Below are positions 1 through 9,840 of a stretch of 64,000 nt of DNA, one piece after another. Position 1 is the first letter of the stretch. Every line of letters starts with the position of its first letter. Below the pieces are notes generated by a model. It saw nothing but the letters and a program-made list of their open reading frames with translations. It had not been told where the DNA came from and searched no databases. Both the position numbers and the translations under genes were made by a program. The stretch comes from Platynereis dumerilii. Its lineage: Eukaryota; Annelida; Polychaeta; Phyllodocida; Nereididae. The DNA is taken from NCBI GenBank assembly GCA_026936325.1, contig JAPTHN010000008.1, positions 54,415,706 to 54,479,705 on the forward strand, read 5' to 3'.

Positions 1-97
1 AATTTTAATCACATATACATATGTATTGTATCATTGAAAACTTAGTATTAGAAATTGAAAGTTGTTAATTCGATATTTATTTACATTTTCCTTTCAG

Positions 98-243
98 AAA
101 TGCCAAAGATAAAGAAATCAAATCAGCATATCGTAAACTTGCCGTCAAATGGCATCCAGACAAATATGACGGTGATGATAAGAAAATGGCCGAGAAGCAA
201 TTTATTGATATTGCTGCTGCTAAGGAAGTTTTACTCAATCCTG
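98..243 (+). CDS. DNAJC3: DNAJC3/P58IPK-like, penultimate coding exon (J domain)
   Basis: In the frame starting at base 99 this exon encodes most of a J domain: NAKDKEIKSAYRKLAVKWHP, then DKYDGDD, then FIDIAAAKEVLLNP. The HPD tripeptide that stimulates Hsp70 ATPase activity is at 153-161. The phrase FIDIAAAKEVL is typical of DNAJC3/P58IPK, an ER-lumenal TPR co-chaperone of BiP that helps in the unfolded protein response. A pyrimidine tract and AG end at 97, and a GTTAGT donor starts at 244. The exon opens with the last base of a codon and ends after the first base of one, so it joins in phase to 7598-7740. The TPR repeats and signal peptide lie upstream of the window. J-domain identity is clear; the paralogue is assigned from this phrase and the tail exon. 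Confidence 0.93.
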
Positions 244-599
244 GTTAGTATTAATTAATTAATTAGATACAATACGGTCACACAAAATATAGTATTTAAT
301 GGATGACACATTTGCTCGCTGCCAAAATTGCAAAACCTCATGTAAACGAAAATTCCAACTTATTTCCATCACTTGTGTTTAGAGAGACTCGGAAAAAATA
401 AATAAATGTTTCTCCTTTGAATAATTAATGAAGGTTGTAATACAGCATATTTGAGGCCACAAATCTGTGAATGTATCAGTGGCTACCTGGCTGAACATTC
501 TTGGACCCAGTGAAGGAAATGGGGGGGAGCTCAGGGGGGCTGAGCTCCCTTGATAAAAAAACAGGGGGAGCTGTGCCCTTCTACAGCTCCCCCAATGAT
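244..599 (+). other. DNAJC3 intron start with two G-rich hairpins
   Basis: AT-rich intron sequence without a coding signal up to about 480. At 515-540 and 564-595 are two adjacent perfect hairpins, GGGAGCTCAG/CTGAGCTCCC and GGGGGAGCTGT/ACAGCTCCCCC. They may be the edge of a small transposon or of the LINE that follows; no target duplication was found. Confidence 0.5.
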
Positions 600-1030
600 C
601 AATGGTGAAATTACAATTTTCATGTTACTTTTTAGTCCTAAATGTATTTTTAGCCAGAATATGCTCTGATGGAAGAAGTTTTCCCGTTTTAAAAAATTTG
701 GAATGGCGCGTCACTGCCGCACGAGGCAAGAGCTCCCCCAACGAAATTTTTCCATTTCCATCACTGCAGTTTCGCACTTCCGGTTATGGATACGAGAAAG
801 ATGCAATTCGAATAACGAGCGATTAAAATCGGAATTAATCGGCCTTTATTGGAGGAAATTATCACAAATAAGCAGTGGATTTTAAAGCAGAATATCAGGA
901 GGATCCCAAAACGCAGCGAAAAGCGTATTTGGAGTAAATTAAAGCCCGAAAACTTCGATTGGAAGTGACAAAATCGAGCGCACGGAAAAACAAGCATGGC
1001 GGCAATTATGAAAACGCAGAAAACGTGAAC

Positions 1031-1789
1031 ATGCCTAAGGAGATTGACGAGGAGGGAAGAGAGGTATATCACTGCCTAATACTTACTGACTCAAGGGGTC
1101 TGGGGCTGGATGACTTTATCCAGGATAGTAAAATTTTGCCGGAGATACCTACGAGTCTAATCGACGTAAAAGTTAGCAGGAGGGGAGGTTCAACTTTAGA
1201 AGACGTAGCAGGAAGAATACGAAGCTTTACCCGCAAACAAGTTTATGACTTTATTTTGGTATTCGTAGGGATCTGTAGCTTCACGACCCTAAGCACAGAG
1301 AAGAGAAAAAAGAAGCTAACATACAACGGCGACAATAAGGTCAGTCACATTACAAGCGTTATTGACAGTCTGTTTGAAGAATTCGGACAAATTATCCATA
1401 TAGCCACGATCCCCCCTGCGGACATTATTAAATATAACAGTAGTAAAAATAAAGAGTGGGCCACAAACGAGCTCTACGACAATCAACAGAGGGACCTAGT
1501 ACACGATGTAGAGGCTGTGAATAGGCACATCATTGAGAAGAACATTGCCAGGGACACCCCGACTATCTTGACAGCCAAACAAGCGTACACCTCAAAAGTG
1601 AGAACAGACAAGAAGACAAGAAAAAAGAAAACGATTCGTAACTTCACATCGAAAGATCTGGTGGACGGGGTCCATGCCAACAATTTCCTAGCCAAAGCGT
1701 GGTTCGAGAGAATCGAGCACATGATCCAGAAGCTCATCCTGAGGACAAAAGAATTTGCTGAAGACTCGGATGACGAAACCTGGGACTAA
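1031..1789 (+). CDS. LINE 5' ORF with SGNH-hydrolase-like features
   Basis: An open frame of 252 codons from the ATG at 1031; the frame stays open upstream to 959 without another ATG. Near the N-terminus is LILTDSRGLGL (Ser21), which resembles block I of SGNH/GDSL esterases. In the middle FILVFVGICSF sits where the family has its GxND block, but the Asn is not conserved. Near the C-terminus DGVHANNF (Asp212, His215) matches the DxxH block V. Lys/Arg-rich segments such as KKTRKKK follow the mid part. Esterase-like domains are known in ORF1 proteins of some CR1-type LINEs; here the domain is a separate ORF ahead of the PHD-type ORF1. It may be a degenerate esterase, or a nucleic-acid-binding protein that kept only the fold. 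No frame break was seen in it. Confidence 0.6.
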   Translation: MPKEIDEEGREVYHCLILTDSRGLGLDDFIQDSKILPEIPTSLIDVKVSRRGGSTLEDVAGRIRSFTRKQVYDFILVFVGICSFTTLSTEKRKKKLTYNGDNKVSHITSVIDSLFEEFGQIIHIATIPPADIIKYNSSKNKEWATNELYDNQQRDLVHDVEAVNRHIIEKNIARDTPTILTAKQAYTSKVRTDKKTRKKKTIRNFTSKDLVDGVHANNFLAKAWFERIEHMIQKLILRTKEFAEDSDDETWD

Positions 1790-1798
1790 TCCTTTATA

Positions 1799-2400
1799 GT
1801 TAGCCGAGCTAGCCCAGGAACCCCGAGGATCCAGGGCAGGCGGAGCTAGCTTTAGGAGACAGTAGGAGAGACAAGCAAGTATTCTCAAGACACTCTCAGG
1901 CCAAGAACTCTTTGTACAGGATGCTATCCCAGGAACCACGAGGCTCCAGGGACGGCACAGTAAGTACCTGTTGATCCCAGCTCTATGATATAACAGAAGC
2001 AAATAGCTGTAATTACAGGATCTGATGCTCTAAGTACTTGCAGGCAATAAAATCCCTAGTACATGAGGTTATCCCAGGAACCACGAGGCTCCAGGGACGA
2101 CATAGTATGTACCCAAGACAGTTGAGTTAGTCACACTGATAGAACCGAGACTAACCCCCAAAGTTAGCCGAGCTAGCCCAGGAACCCCGAGGATCCAGGG
2201 CCGGCGAAACTAACTATAAGGACTTTCAGACTATACAAGGCCACGTGCATGAGGTTATCCCAGGAACCACGAGGCTCCAGGGACGACACACTAAGTACCC
2301 AAAAGCAGTTGTGTTAGCCACACCGAGAGAACCGAGACTAATCCCCAAGTTTAGAGCCTAGCCAGCCCAGGAACCCCGAGGATCCAGGGCAGGTGAAGCT
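1799..2400 (+). repeat. Six hairpin-like repeat units in the LINE spacer
   Basis: Six copies of a core that starts CCCAGGAACC and ends TCCAGGG are spaced through the non-coding stretch between the SGNH-like ORF and ORF1, at about 1813, 1927, 2073, 2176, 2259 and 2366. Two types occur in the order A B B A B A. Type A has a CCGA centre and is flanked by GTTAGCCGAGCTAG-like sequence. Type B has an ACGA centre, is preceded by GAGGTTAT in two of three copies, and is followed by GACG(A/G)CA. Each core can pair with itself (CCC, GGA and CC with GG, TCC and GGG around mismatches). Type A flanks add outer pairing that differs in sequence between copies. Confidence 0.8.
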
Positions 2401-2457
2401 AAGTTGAATCCTGAATCTCCACAAGCCTCTAATTGAAGTGAAACTGTAGAAGTCAAA

Positions 2458-3516
2458 ATGTATAGTGGAAGAGGTGGCAGATCAGGCACGAGGGGACGCG
2501 GGAACAAGTCAGAGGCGCGCACAACAAGGAGCGCTAAAGGGGATAACGATGAAAGGCAAGTGGTAGAAGTCAATGAGAAACACAGGTGCAAAATCTGCCA
2601 AGTGATTGTGGTGGATGGAGATAAAGCCGTCGAATGCACTTGGTGCAGCTCTTGGGAACATGCAGGATGCGCAGATATATCAGATGCCCTCTACGGCTTA
2701 CTAGACGAGGCACCAACAAAGTGCAAATGGTTTTGCAGCTTGTGTGACAATCAAGTGGACACCACACTTAAATTTATGAACTCAGTTAGGGCTGAGCAAA
2801 ACAACATGAAGACCAGAATTGACAAGATCGAGGAAGACCTAGAAACGATTAAATCTAAAGTTGGAGGAGCAGGAGGAATGGACGAAGGCAAACTACAAGA
2901 AACTATTGAAGACAAGATTGAAGACCACCTGAGCGACCTGCAAGAGAGAGAGAAAAGAGCCAATAACATCATCATTCACAACGTCCCAGAGTCCACATCA
3001 GATGAAATAAATGCAAGAGTGGAGGCAGATTAAGCATGGTGTAACAAGATACTGGTGGGAGCATTAAAGATTGAGAACGTCACCATAAGTAAAGTGATAC
3101 GCCTGGGGAAGAGACAACTAGGGCAAACAAGACCGAGATTAATGAAGGCGATCACGGGCAGCGAAGACACCAAGAGAATGGCCTTAGCCAGGGCCGTGCA
3201 ACTAAGAAAAAGTCAAGATGACGCCCTAAAGAAGATTTTCATTACACCAGACCTTACGCCAATACAAAGAGACAGGGACAAGAATCTACGAGAAAAATTA
3301 AAAGCGAGAGAAGATGCAGGTGAGAGTGACCTGCAGATAAAGCGAGGAAAAATTGTCAAGAAAAGAGCAATTACGACCGAGGCAACCCCTGCAGAGGAAA
3401 CACCCCCAACAGAAGAAGCAGCACCGACGTCAACCGATGTGGCAACGGAACCAGTGACACCGGTCCAGGCGGGGAGTGGCAGAGAAGGGGACCCCGGGGA
3501 GGGGAGTTCCGCATGA
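2458..3516 (+). pseudogene. LINE ORF1: PHD finger, coiled coil, RNA-binding region
   Basis: ATG at 2458. Residues 44-96 form a PHD finger with the C4HC3 spacing: Cys44, Cys47, Cys60, Cys63, His68, Cys71, Cys93 and Cys96, with Trp91 two residues before Cys93. Basic residues precede it. A coiled-coil stretch follows (MKTRIDKIEEDLETIKSKV), then RANNIIIHNVPE, KVIRLGK, and KIFITPDLTPIQRDRDKNL, the usual pattern of a LINE ORF1 RRM/C-terminal RNA-binding domain. One TAA at 3031-3033 interrupts the frame, which then stays open to 3516, so the ORF has a single nonsense change. ORF1 proteins of this kind bind the element's RNA as a particle. Confidence 0.8.
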
Positions 3517-3541
3517 AAGACTAAGCGAAACGGATGACTAT

Positions 3542-6500
3542 ATGTTCAATGTATCGACACACAGTTTATCTGCACAGTTCAAGAAGTTTTTAAACTGTTA
3601 TTATACGAATGCTCAGAGCATTTTTAATAAACTGGGTGAGTTTCACTCAGTAGTGGAAGATCTCAAACCAGAGATAATCGGGATCACGGAGTCCTGGTGC
3701 ACCGAGGAGACACCCCAAGGAGCGATACACCTCCCAGATTTTACACAATACAGAGAGGATAGAAAAAATCGAACCGGTGGAGGGGTCTTATTATACATAA
3801 AAAACACATTAAAAAGTTATGCCTGTGAAGAGCTGAACAATGGCCTTTTTGAAAATTCAGTATGGGCCGTAATGGAGCTGAAGAACAAGTACAAGTTACT
3901 GATATGAGTATGCTATAGGAGCCCAAATTCAAATGAGGAAAACAACAATCAGCTTTTACACTTGATCAGAGTTTCAAGAAAGGTTCACGGCATTGATTTT
4001 TACCTACTGATGGGCGATTTTAACCTTCCAGCTATTAATAATAATAATAACTAGTACACCTGTAATTGTGCACAATTACAAAGATAAATTCCCCCTCCCC
4101 CTCCCATCCCCCTGCCCCCTTCCCTTCTACCTTCCCCATCCCCTGATTCACACAAAAATGTAATTGGGTCTGCATTTATTGCAACAGAGAAAAGGTGGAG
4201 CCAGTGAAGTATGAGAAGCGATGAAATGCACATATGGCCAGGAAAATGTGTTTCTAGCCATAAGAAGCATTTGGGGAGCTGAAAAGTGAGATAAAATTTT
4301 CAGGGTCCACCGCGATTTTTAACGGACGGCGCTACAGTAGAATGCTATATACCATGTGAAAGCTAAGAAACAGAGCTTTCTGGTGGTGTTTTTTATTTTT
4401 CTGTAGCTTTAATAGGGGCTGAGTTATCGGCGCTTGAAAATAGCGTTTTTGTGGTGCTATAGCGCCGATACCGTTGACGCTAGAAAGTTGAAATTCTAGT
4501 GGATTGTTACACTATAGTATGACTGTAACTGCATGCAACTTCAGCTTGATTGGAGCATTTCTTCCTAGTTTTTGAAAAATTTTAGTAGCAATTTCAGGAA
4601 TTCCCTTATTTGAAAAATTCATATAAAAAAAACTTTTAGAGATATTGCCAAAAGCCGCCTTTCCGCACTGCGTATATCTCTAGAGATGATTGTGTAAAAA
4701 TTTGGTGTAATTTCACTCATTGGTTCTTCTAAAACCGTGACGACAAATTTTTTATGCATTTGCTGCGTAATTACCAGTTTACTACAAATTACGCTCTGTA
4801 ATTCCAGTATATAAAATTGTTCACCAAAAGCAATATCGCTTTGCAATTTCAGGTAGTTACTGTAAATAGTGTCGAAAATACGGCCTGTCAAAGTGTTGAC
4901 GAAAAATAAAAAAAAAAATAGGATGCTGAAAAAAAAAACGAACAAAAACAATATAAATTCCCCTAACGGGGGAATTTATAATAATATAGTATGATTTTAT
5001 ATAGCGCCCATTCCAGATAAATCTGCTCACCGGCGCTCACCATACTGAACGGCAATCATACCAATCATTATAGTGATAACCTCTGGACATGGCCGGAGCG
5101 GGGATCGAACCCACGTCCTCATGTGTACAAGGCGGGGATGCTACCCACTGTACCACGGAGCCACATATTAACTGGGAAGATCACAATGTCACGGGTGCAA
5201 GCACAAATTACTCTAGTCAAAGCACAAATTACTCTAGTCAATTCTTTGAAGTAACTCAGGACGAATACCTTACTCAGAATGTCGATTTTAACACAAGATA
5301 TGGCCATGGCCAGGTACCGTCAAGACTGGACCTCTTCTTCACCAATTATGATTGCCTCATTGACAGTATAATAGAAGCACCGCCTCTTGGAAAAAGTGAC
5401 CATGTGAGCATAATTGCGAGAATCGATAGCGGCAGCATGGTGAGGGAGGAAGACAAGAAGCTGAAAAGAAGTTACTGGAAAGGAAACTACGACAAGATCA
5501 GAGGAGAGCTACAAGAAATAGACTGGGAAAACAGGCTAAACACGAGCGAGGGCATAAATGACAAATGGGAGGAAATAAAGCAAGAGATCCACCGCCAAGT
5601 GAATAAATGGGTACCCACAATGAGGGCCAGGAACAAGCATAGTAGAAAACCATGGATCAGTAAGAGCATCAAAAAAAGAATAAAAGAAAAGGGAAGACTA
5701 TGGAAAAGTTACAAGGACTCAGGTCTGGACCACGACTGGATCAAGTATACCAGGAAAAGAAACGAGATATGCCAGGACATTAGAAAGGCCAAGGAGGACT
5801 ACGAAAGTAACCTAGTACAGAAGTGTAAAACAAAGCCGAAGCTTTTCTACAGCTACGTAAGAGAACAGTCAAAAGTCAAGGTTGCCGTCTCCCAAGTAAC
5901 AAAGGAAAATGGTGAAAAAACAACAAATGACAAGGAAACTGCGGATGAGCTATGCAAGTTTTTCAAATCAGTTTTTGTGCAGGAACAAGATGGCCAACTA
6001 CCTGACTTCACCAGAAGAACCGAGAGAGTGTTAAACAGAATAACAACGAGCCAAGCAGAAGTAAAGAAACTCCTGTCACAACTAAGAGAAGACAAGTCAC
6101 AAGGACCGGACGATCTACACCCCAAGTTCCTAAAAGAATGTGCAACCAGCCTAAGCGAACCAATCAGTACCCTTTTCAACAAGTCCCTAGAAGAAGGTGT
6201 GGTGCCTAAAGATTGAGTGTAGAGCAACACGGGTTTACCAGAGGCAAGTCTTGCCTAACCAACCTGCTGGAGACGCTAGAAGACTGGACACAGGCATTAG
6301 ATGAAGGAAATGGAGTAGATGCCCTATACCTCGACTACAAGAAGGCATTTGACACCGTGCCCCACAAAAGACTATTGCACAAGCTGCAAGGATACGGAGT
6401 GGAAGGGCCAGTTCTAAGCTGGATTGAGGATTTCCTTGGAAACCGTGAAATCCAAGTCCATGTTGGTCAAGCACAATCTGTCAAGGCTCAAGTAACAAGT

Positions 6501-7421
6501 GGGGTACCCCAGGGATCAGTTATTGGCCCCGTACTATTCCTTGTGTACGTGAATGACTTCCCCGAAGAAGTAACCAGCTCAGTAAAATTATTTGCGGATG
6601 ACAGCAAGGTGTATAGAACCATCAAAACCGAAGAAGACCATGAAGCCCTACAACAAGATCTTGATAAACTAATGCTGTGGTCGGAGAAGTGGCTTTTGGA
6701 ATTTAACACAGGCAAGTGTCGGCGTATGCACATAGGGTCCAGGAACAGGAAGTACGAATACAAGGTCATGAAAGGCGGAAACGAGGAGAGACTAGAAGAA
6801 ACTCAGAGTGAGAAGGACTTAGGAGTTTGGGTGGACAACAACCTAAAGCCAGGAACGCAATGTGGGAAGGCGGCAGCGAAAGGTATGAGTGCACTGGGGA
6901 TGATAAAGAGAACCTTCAGCCGCATCAGTGTGACCAACTTCCACATACTGTATAGATCGTTTGTCAGGCCCCACCTGGAGTATGCGGTACAGGCATGGAA
7001 CCCCTTCCTGAGAAAAGATATTGATGCCCTGGAGAGAGTGCAGAGGCGTGCGACTAAGTTAGTGGAAGAAGTTAAGGACCTACCCTACCACGACAGACTA
7101 GCAAGACTTGGTATGACATCTCTTGAGGCTAGACGAGTAAGAGGTGACTTGATCGAGACATATAAAATCGTGAACAAGATCGAGAAGGTGGATCCAAGCA
7201 AATTTTTCACTCCAGCCAGATCAGCACAACTTAGGGGACATAGGGATAAGCTTTTCAAGCCACATGCAAGAACTCAGACAAGAGCTAATTTCTTCTCAAA
7301 TCGGGTCATCACAGAATGGAACAACTTACCAGGCAATGTCATACTATCAACATCGGTAGAGGCCTTCAAAAGAAATTTGGACAGATATTGGAGAAGAACA
7401 GGATATGGGCTACCAAACTAG
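3542..7421 (+). pseudogene. LINE ORF2: APE endonuclease and reverse transcriptase, broken
   Basis: The endonuclease part runs from about 3542 to 4036 (YYTNAQSIFNK, EIIGITESWC, GVLLYIKN, VCYRSPNS, LLMGDFNLPAI), with an in-frame TGA at 3905-3907. A 1.13-kb insertion follows. The frame resumes at 5167 with INWEDHN, then the endonuclease end SRLDLFFTNY and GKSDHVSI. The RT part shows KSQGPDDLHPKFLKE, QHGFTRGKSCLTNLLE, LDYKKAFDTVPH, SGVPQGSVIGPVLF and the catalytic FADD at 6591-6602. Between VVPKD (about 6213) and LSVEQHGF roughly 50 residues that normally include the FKKG and YRPVSL region are missing, so the RT could not be active even without the other lesions. The thumb/C-terminal part to WRRTGYGLPN is intact. 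Confidence 0.88.
4039..5171 (-). mobile_element. 1.13-kb insertion with a tRNA-derived SINE head
   Basis: It splits the LINE endonuclease between PAI and NWED. TATTAA is present at both junctions (4033-4038 and 5166-5171) as a target duplication. Read on the minus strand, the right end is a tRNA-derived head at about 5163-5089, with A-box-like TGGTACAGTGGGTAGC and B-box GGTTCGATCC. A SINE-like end, GCGCTATATAAAATC followed by TATTATTATAA, lies near 4975. About 940 further bases follow before a TTA-rich tail at the left junction. This fits either one long SINE or a SINE that carried flanking DNA with it. The inner 940 bp were not recognised; they contain a C-rich run at 4088-4145. Confidence 0.7.
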
Positions 7422-7475
7422 CTGCGGCTATTCTACTGCCCATCAAACTGTAACTGTAACTGTAACTGTAACAGT
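7422..7475 (+). repeat. LINE 3' tail, CTGTAA repeats
   Basis: About four copies of CTGTAA follow the LINE stop codon. Short 3' repeats of this sort are used as priming sequence by CR1/L2-like elements. They mark the 3' end of the insertion. Confidence 0.75.
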
Positions 7476-7597
7476 TGGACCATCTAGATTTAATGAGTTT
7501 ACTACTACTCTTTTTAGAATTAAGGTTATTGATAGATGCTTTTACACAAATTCTAAAGTGTCATTTATAAATAATATTGGAAATTTCTTTCTTCCAG

Positions 7598-7740
7598 AAC
7601 TGCGTCAAAGGTTCGATAGAGGCGAAGACCCCCTTGACCCCGAGGAACAACAAGGAGGTCATCAAGGTCACCCGTTTTTCCACCAGGGATTTAACCCCTT
7701 CGGACAGGAGGGCTTCAGTTTCAAGTTCAATTTCAACTAA
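7598..7740 (+). CDS. DNAJC3: DNAJC3/P58IPK-like, terminal coding exon
   Basis: The acceptor TTTCTTTCTTCCAG ends at 7597. Joined in phase to the exon at 98-243 it reads ELRQRFDRGEDPLDPEEQQ, then GGHQGHPFFHQGFNPF, and ends FSFKFNFN and TAA at 7738-7740. The D(D/R)GEDPLD motif that ends the J region, the Gly/Phe-rich stretch and a Phe-Lys-Phe-rich tail close to FRFKFHFN match vertebrate DNAJC3, so the annotation of the two exons supports each other. No ER retention tetrapeptide is visible, as in the known family. Confidence 0.94.
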
Positions 7741-8096
7741 CAGTGATCTCTATCTAGGAATATTTGTAAAAATAATATTTGTAAAAATTCCATATTCATT
7801 TCATCTCATTTTGTATGTAATATCATCATTGCCACCATCTTGTTATCATCATGATACATCGTCATGGTACATCATCGTGATATCATCATTTCATGATATA
7901 TCATGTCATCATTTGGTATGATATCGTCACATGATATCGTTGTCATCTCATCGTTACTTGAAACGATTGTGAGAGAGTGTTAAGTTATGAGCTTGTCTGA
8001 GAAATTGTACTCTGTCCTACTTTGCCATGTTCCACATACACATTGTTAACTTTATTTGATTATTTGTTTCTTTTTGTGAAGTTTTGTTGAAATTGC

Positions 8097-8318
8097 AGTA
8101 GGGGAGACCGGGTTAAGTTGTTCCAGGGGGTGAATTGATCCTTTGGTTCATTTCCGAAATCTGTGAAAACAATTTTACTGTGAAATATGACTCCAGAATT
8201 GCCTTATTCAACACTCTTAATCAAGACATGTTACTCGACCTTAGGATAATAACCTGTGTTATAAAATTTCAAAGGATCAACCTACCCCTCGGGTCAACTA
8301 ATTCCGTTTTCCCCTACT
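8097..8318. mobile_element. MITE with AGTAGGGG inverted ends
   Basis: The left end reads AGTAGGGGAGACCGGGTTAA and the right end, reversed, AGTAGGGGAAAACGGAATTA. A second inverted pair lies inside (TTGATCCTTTGG with CAAAGGATCAA). About 220 bp and without coding capacity. A TA at each edge would suit a Tc1/mariner-type element, but the family is not certain. Confidence 0.6.
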
Positions 8319-8416
8319 TTGTGAAGTGCTGCATTGTGATACAGTTCGTACGACGACTGTATTAACATTTATTCCACTCAATAACATTCTGCCGTTAAAA
8401 TTCAAAAGTATTACAC

Positions 8417-8422
8417 AATAAA
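8417..8422 (+). promoter_or_regulatory. Candidate poly(A) signal of DNAJC3
   Basis: Canonical AATAAA about 680 bases after the DNAJC3 stop codon. Chosen by position only. Confidence 0.4.
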
Positions 8423-8440
8423 TGCACAAGAGATATGTGA

Positions 8441-9013
8441 TAGACTGATATTTCATGTTATTGTCAAACTGATTACGTTGATATGGGTAAAAAATACTGT
8501 TTATTCTAATATATGTATCTTCATATATATATCTTTAAATTGATTGTTCTTAAATTAATATAGGTCGATAATAATTGAATTATTTCGGGTTAGCAAATTT
8601 ATTTATGATTGGTTGTCGTTAAGGTCTGATATTTTTGTTGTTATTGTTAAGATCTTTAAAATTTGGTAGAATTATTTGTTGCCATATAAAGATTGTGGTC
8701 ATTTTATTGTTAAAATTTTATTTTATGGAATTGATGCTTAGTAAGCTTATAACTACTTATGTACACTGGTGGACACATGTTAGGCCTAAATGTGAAGTAT
8801 TTGGTCTTTAAATTTCAATATTTCCTAACATTAGGGTTTTAAAATTTAATTAGGCCTATAATTATTTGCACTATGCAGTACAGATATATGGTACATTCAA
8901 AATGGATAAATTTGATTTATATTTACTATGTTCTCTGTCCCAGTATATTATTAAGTTACATTGTTTTGCCATTGGTGTTACGTGTTACAATGTTACATGT
9001 AACATATTAATCG
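8441..9013. other. Intergenic, nothing recognised
   Basis: AT-rich DNA between DNAJC3 and the first MITE to its right. No ORF, tRNA or tandem array was recognised. Confidence 0.5.
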
Positions 9014-9229
9014 TAAGGCCACACATAATTGATCTTTAGCTTCTCGGATTCCTCTCAAGGCCCTTTTTCTAGGGTGGGTCGGTAGGACAAAAAAAAAAGG
9101 TGAAAAAAAAAAAATTTATAATGTCAAAAAAAAATTATTTTATTTTTTTTCAATTTTTTTTTTCCATCGGCAGTAAATCTATTGTGTCGGCGGGTCCGCG
9201 AAGCTAAGAATCAATTATGTGTGGCCTAA
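9014..9229. mobile_element. MITE with 34-bp inverted ends, copy 1
   Basis: The ends pair over about 34 bases: TAAGGCCACACATAATTGAT at the left and the reverse of TCAATTATGTGTGGCCTAA at the right, continuing into GCTTCTCGGA/TCCGCGAAGC. The interior is mostly A runs then T runs. A shorter relative is at 38645-38718. Confidence 0.75.
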
Positions 9230-9840
9230 ACTAAATTCATATCAGCCTGTGAAAGCAATCTGCTGAATAGAAATACTTCCGACATTGTTCTACGATTCCT
9301 GTTGTTGAATATAAGCCACCATAACCATCTTTTCATAGGGTGCCATTTCTTTGTAGTGAAGTGAGCTTGAATGTGATGCTACACATTTTAAGGGCAGATG
9401 TTTATGTATTTTTTGTTAACAACATCTAGTGAATTTTTAAACTGTATTTCTTTACAGAATGGAATAAAACTTACAATTGCTTTGTCATACAAAATCTATT
9501 TGTCTGTTGAGAGCTGTTTTAGTAATTTGGTGATATTCTATGCAATTGGTCGTCTGAAGGATCCGGCATTTAAAATTCCAAGCAAAGTTCAAATGCCCAA
9601 TTGTTGACAACTTTTAGAGACTTGAGGCCTCAGACAAAAGGAATCTGATGCAATTTACATTTTGGGTAAATTTTCTTGATGCAATGTCTTGCGTTGATAC
9701 TTAATAGTAGAAAGCAAATTTGTTCTTGAGTTAGGTTAAGAGTGGTGCGGTGGTTAGCACACTTTGAGAGTCGCAGCAAGGAGGTATTTTAATTCTCTTC
9801 AATGTGAAAATACAAAACCAGCATAAAGAACAAGATCATT
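9230..9840. other. Intergenic, no gene recognised
   Basis: AT-rich. It contains a 69-codon open frame at 9398-9607 with no family resemblance; I treat it as chance. Confidence 0.45.

Larger units (their letters stand above)
600..7475 (+). mobile_element. CR1/L2-like non-LTR retrotransposon (LINE), degenerate
   Basis: A sense-oriented LINE in the last DNAJC3 intron. In order it has an SGNH-like ORF, a spacer of six hairpin-like repeats, an ORF1 with a PHD finger, coiled coil and RNA-binding region, an ORF2 with APE-type endonuclease and reverse transcriptase, and a short 3' tail of CTGTAA repeats, as CR1/L2-type elements often have. The 5' limit is uncertain (somewhere between about 500 and 960) and no clear target duplication was seen. 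It is inactive: ORF1 and the endonuclease each carry an in-frame stop, a 1.13-kb insertion splits ORF2, and the RT lacks a segment. Clade assignment rests on RT motifs read by eye. Confidence 0.85.
7741..8440 (+). other. DNAJC3: Probable DNAJC3 3' UTR
   Basis: Non-coding sequence after the DNAJC3 stop. At 7830-7950 it has a run rich in ATCATC/ATGATA. A small TIR element lies at about 8097-8318 and AATAAA at 8417-8422. No upstream AATAAA was noticed, so the mature 3' UTR would include the transposon if 8417 is used. Confidence 0.5.

Noticed and set aside
5089-5166. An N-terminus for the 375-codon frame that includes the RT part
   Set aside because: The ATG and first 25 codons lie in the inserted SINE; the LINE ORF begins far upstream.
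4039-5171. piggyBac-type element, suggested by TTAA at both junctions
   Set aside because: No inverted ends; one end is a tRNA-like head and the other a TTA-rich tail, as in SINEs.
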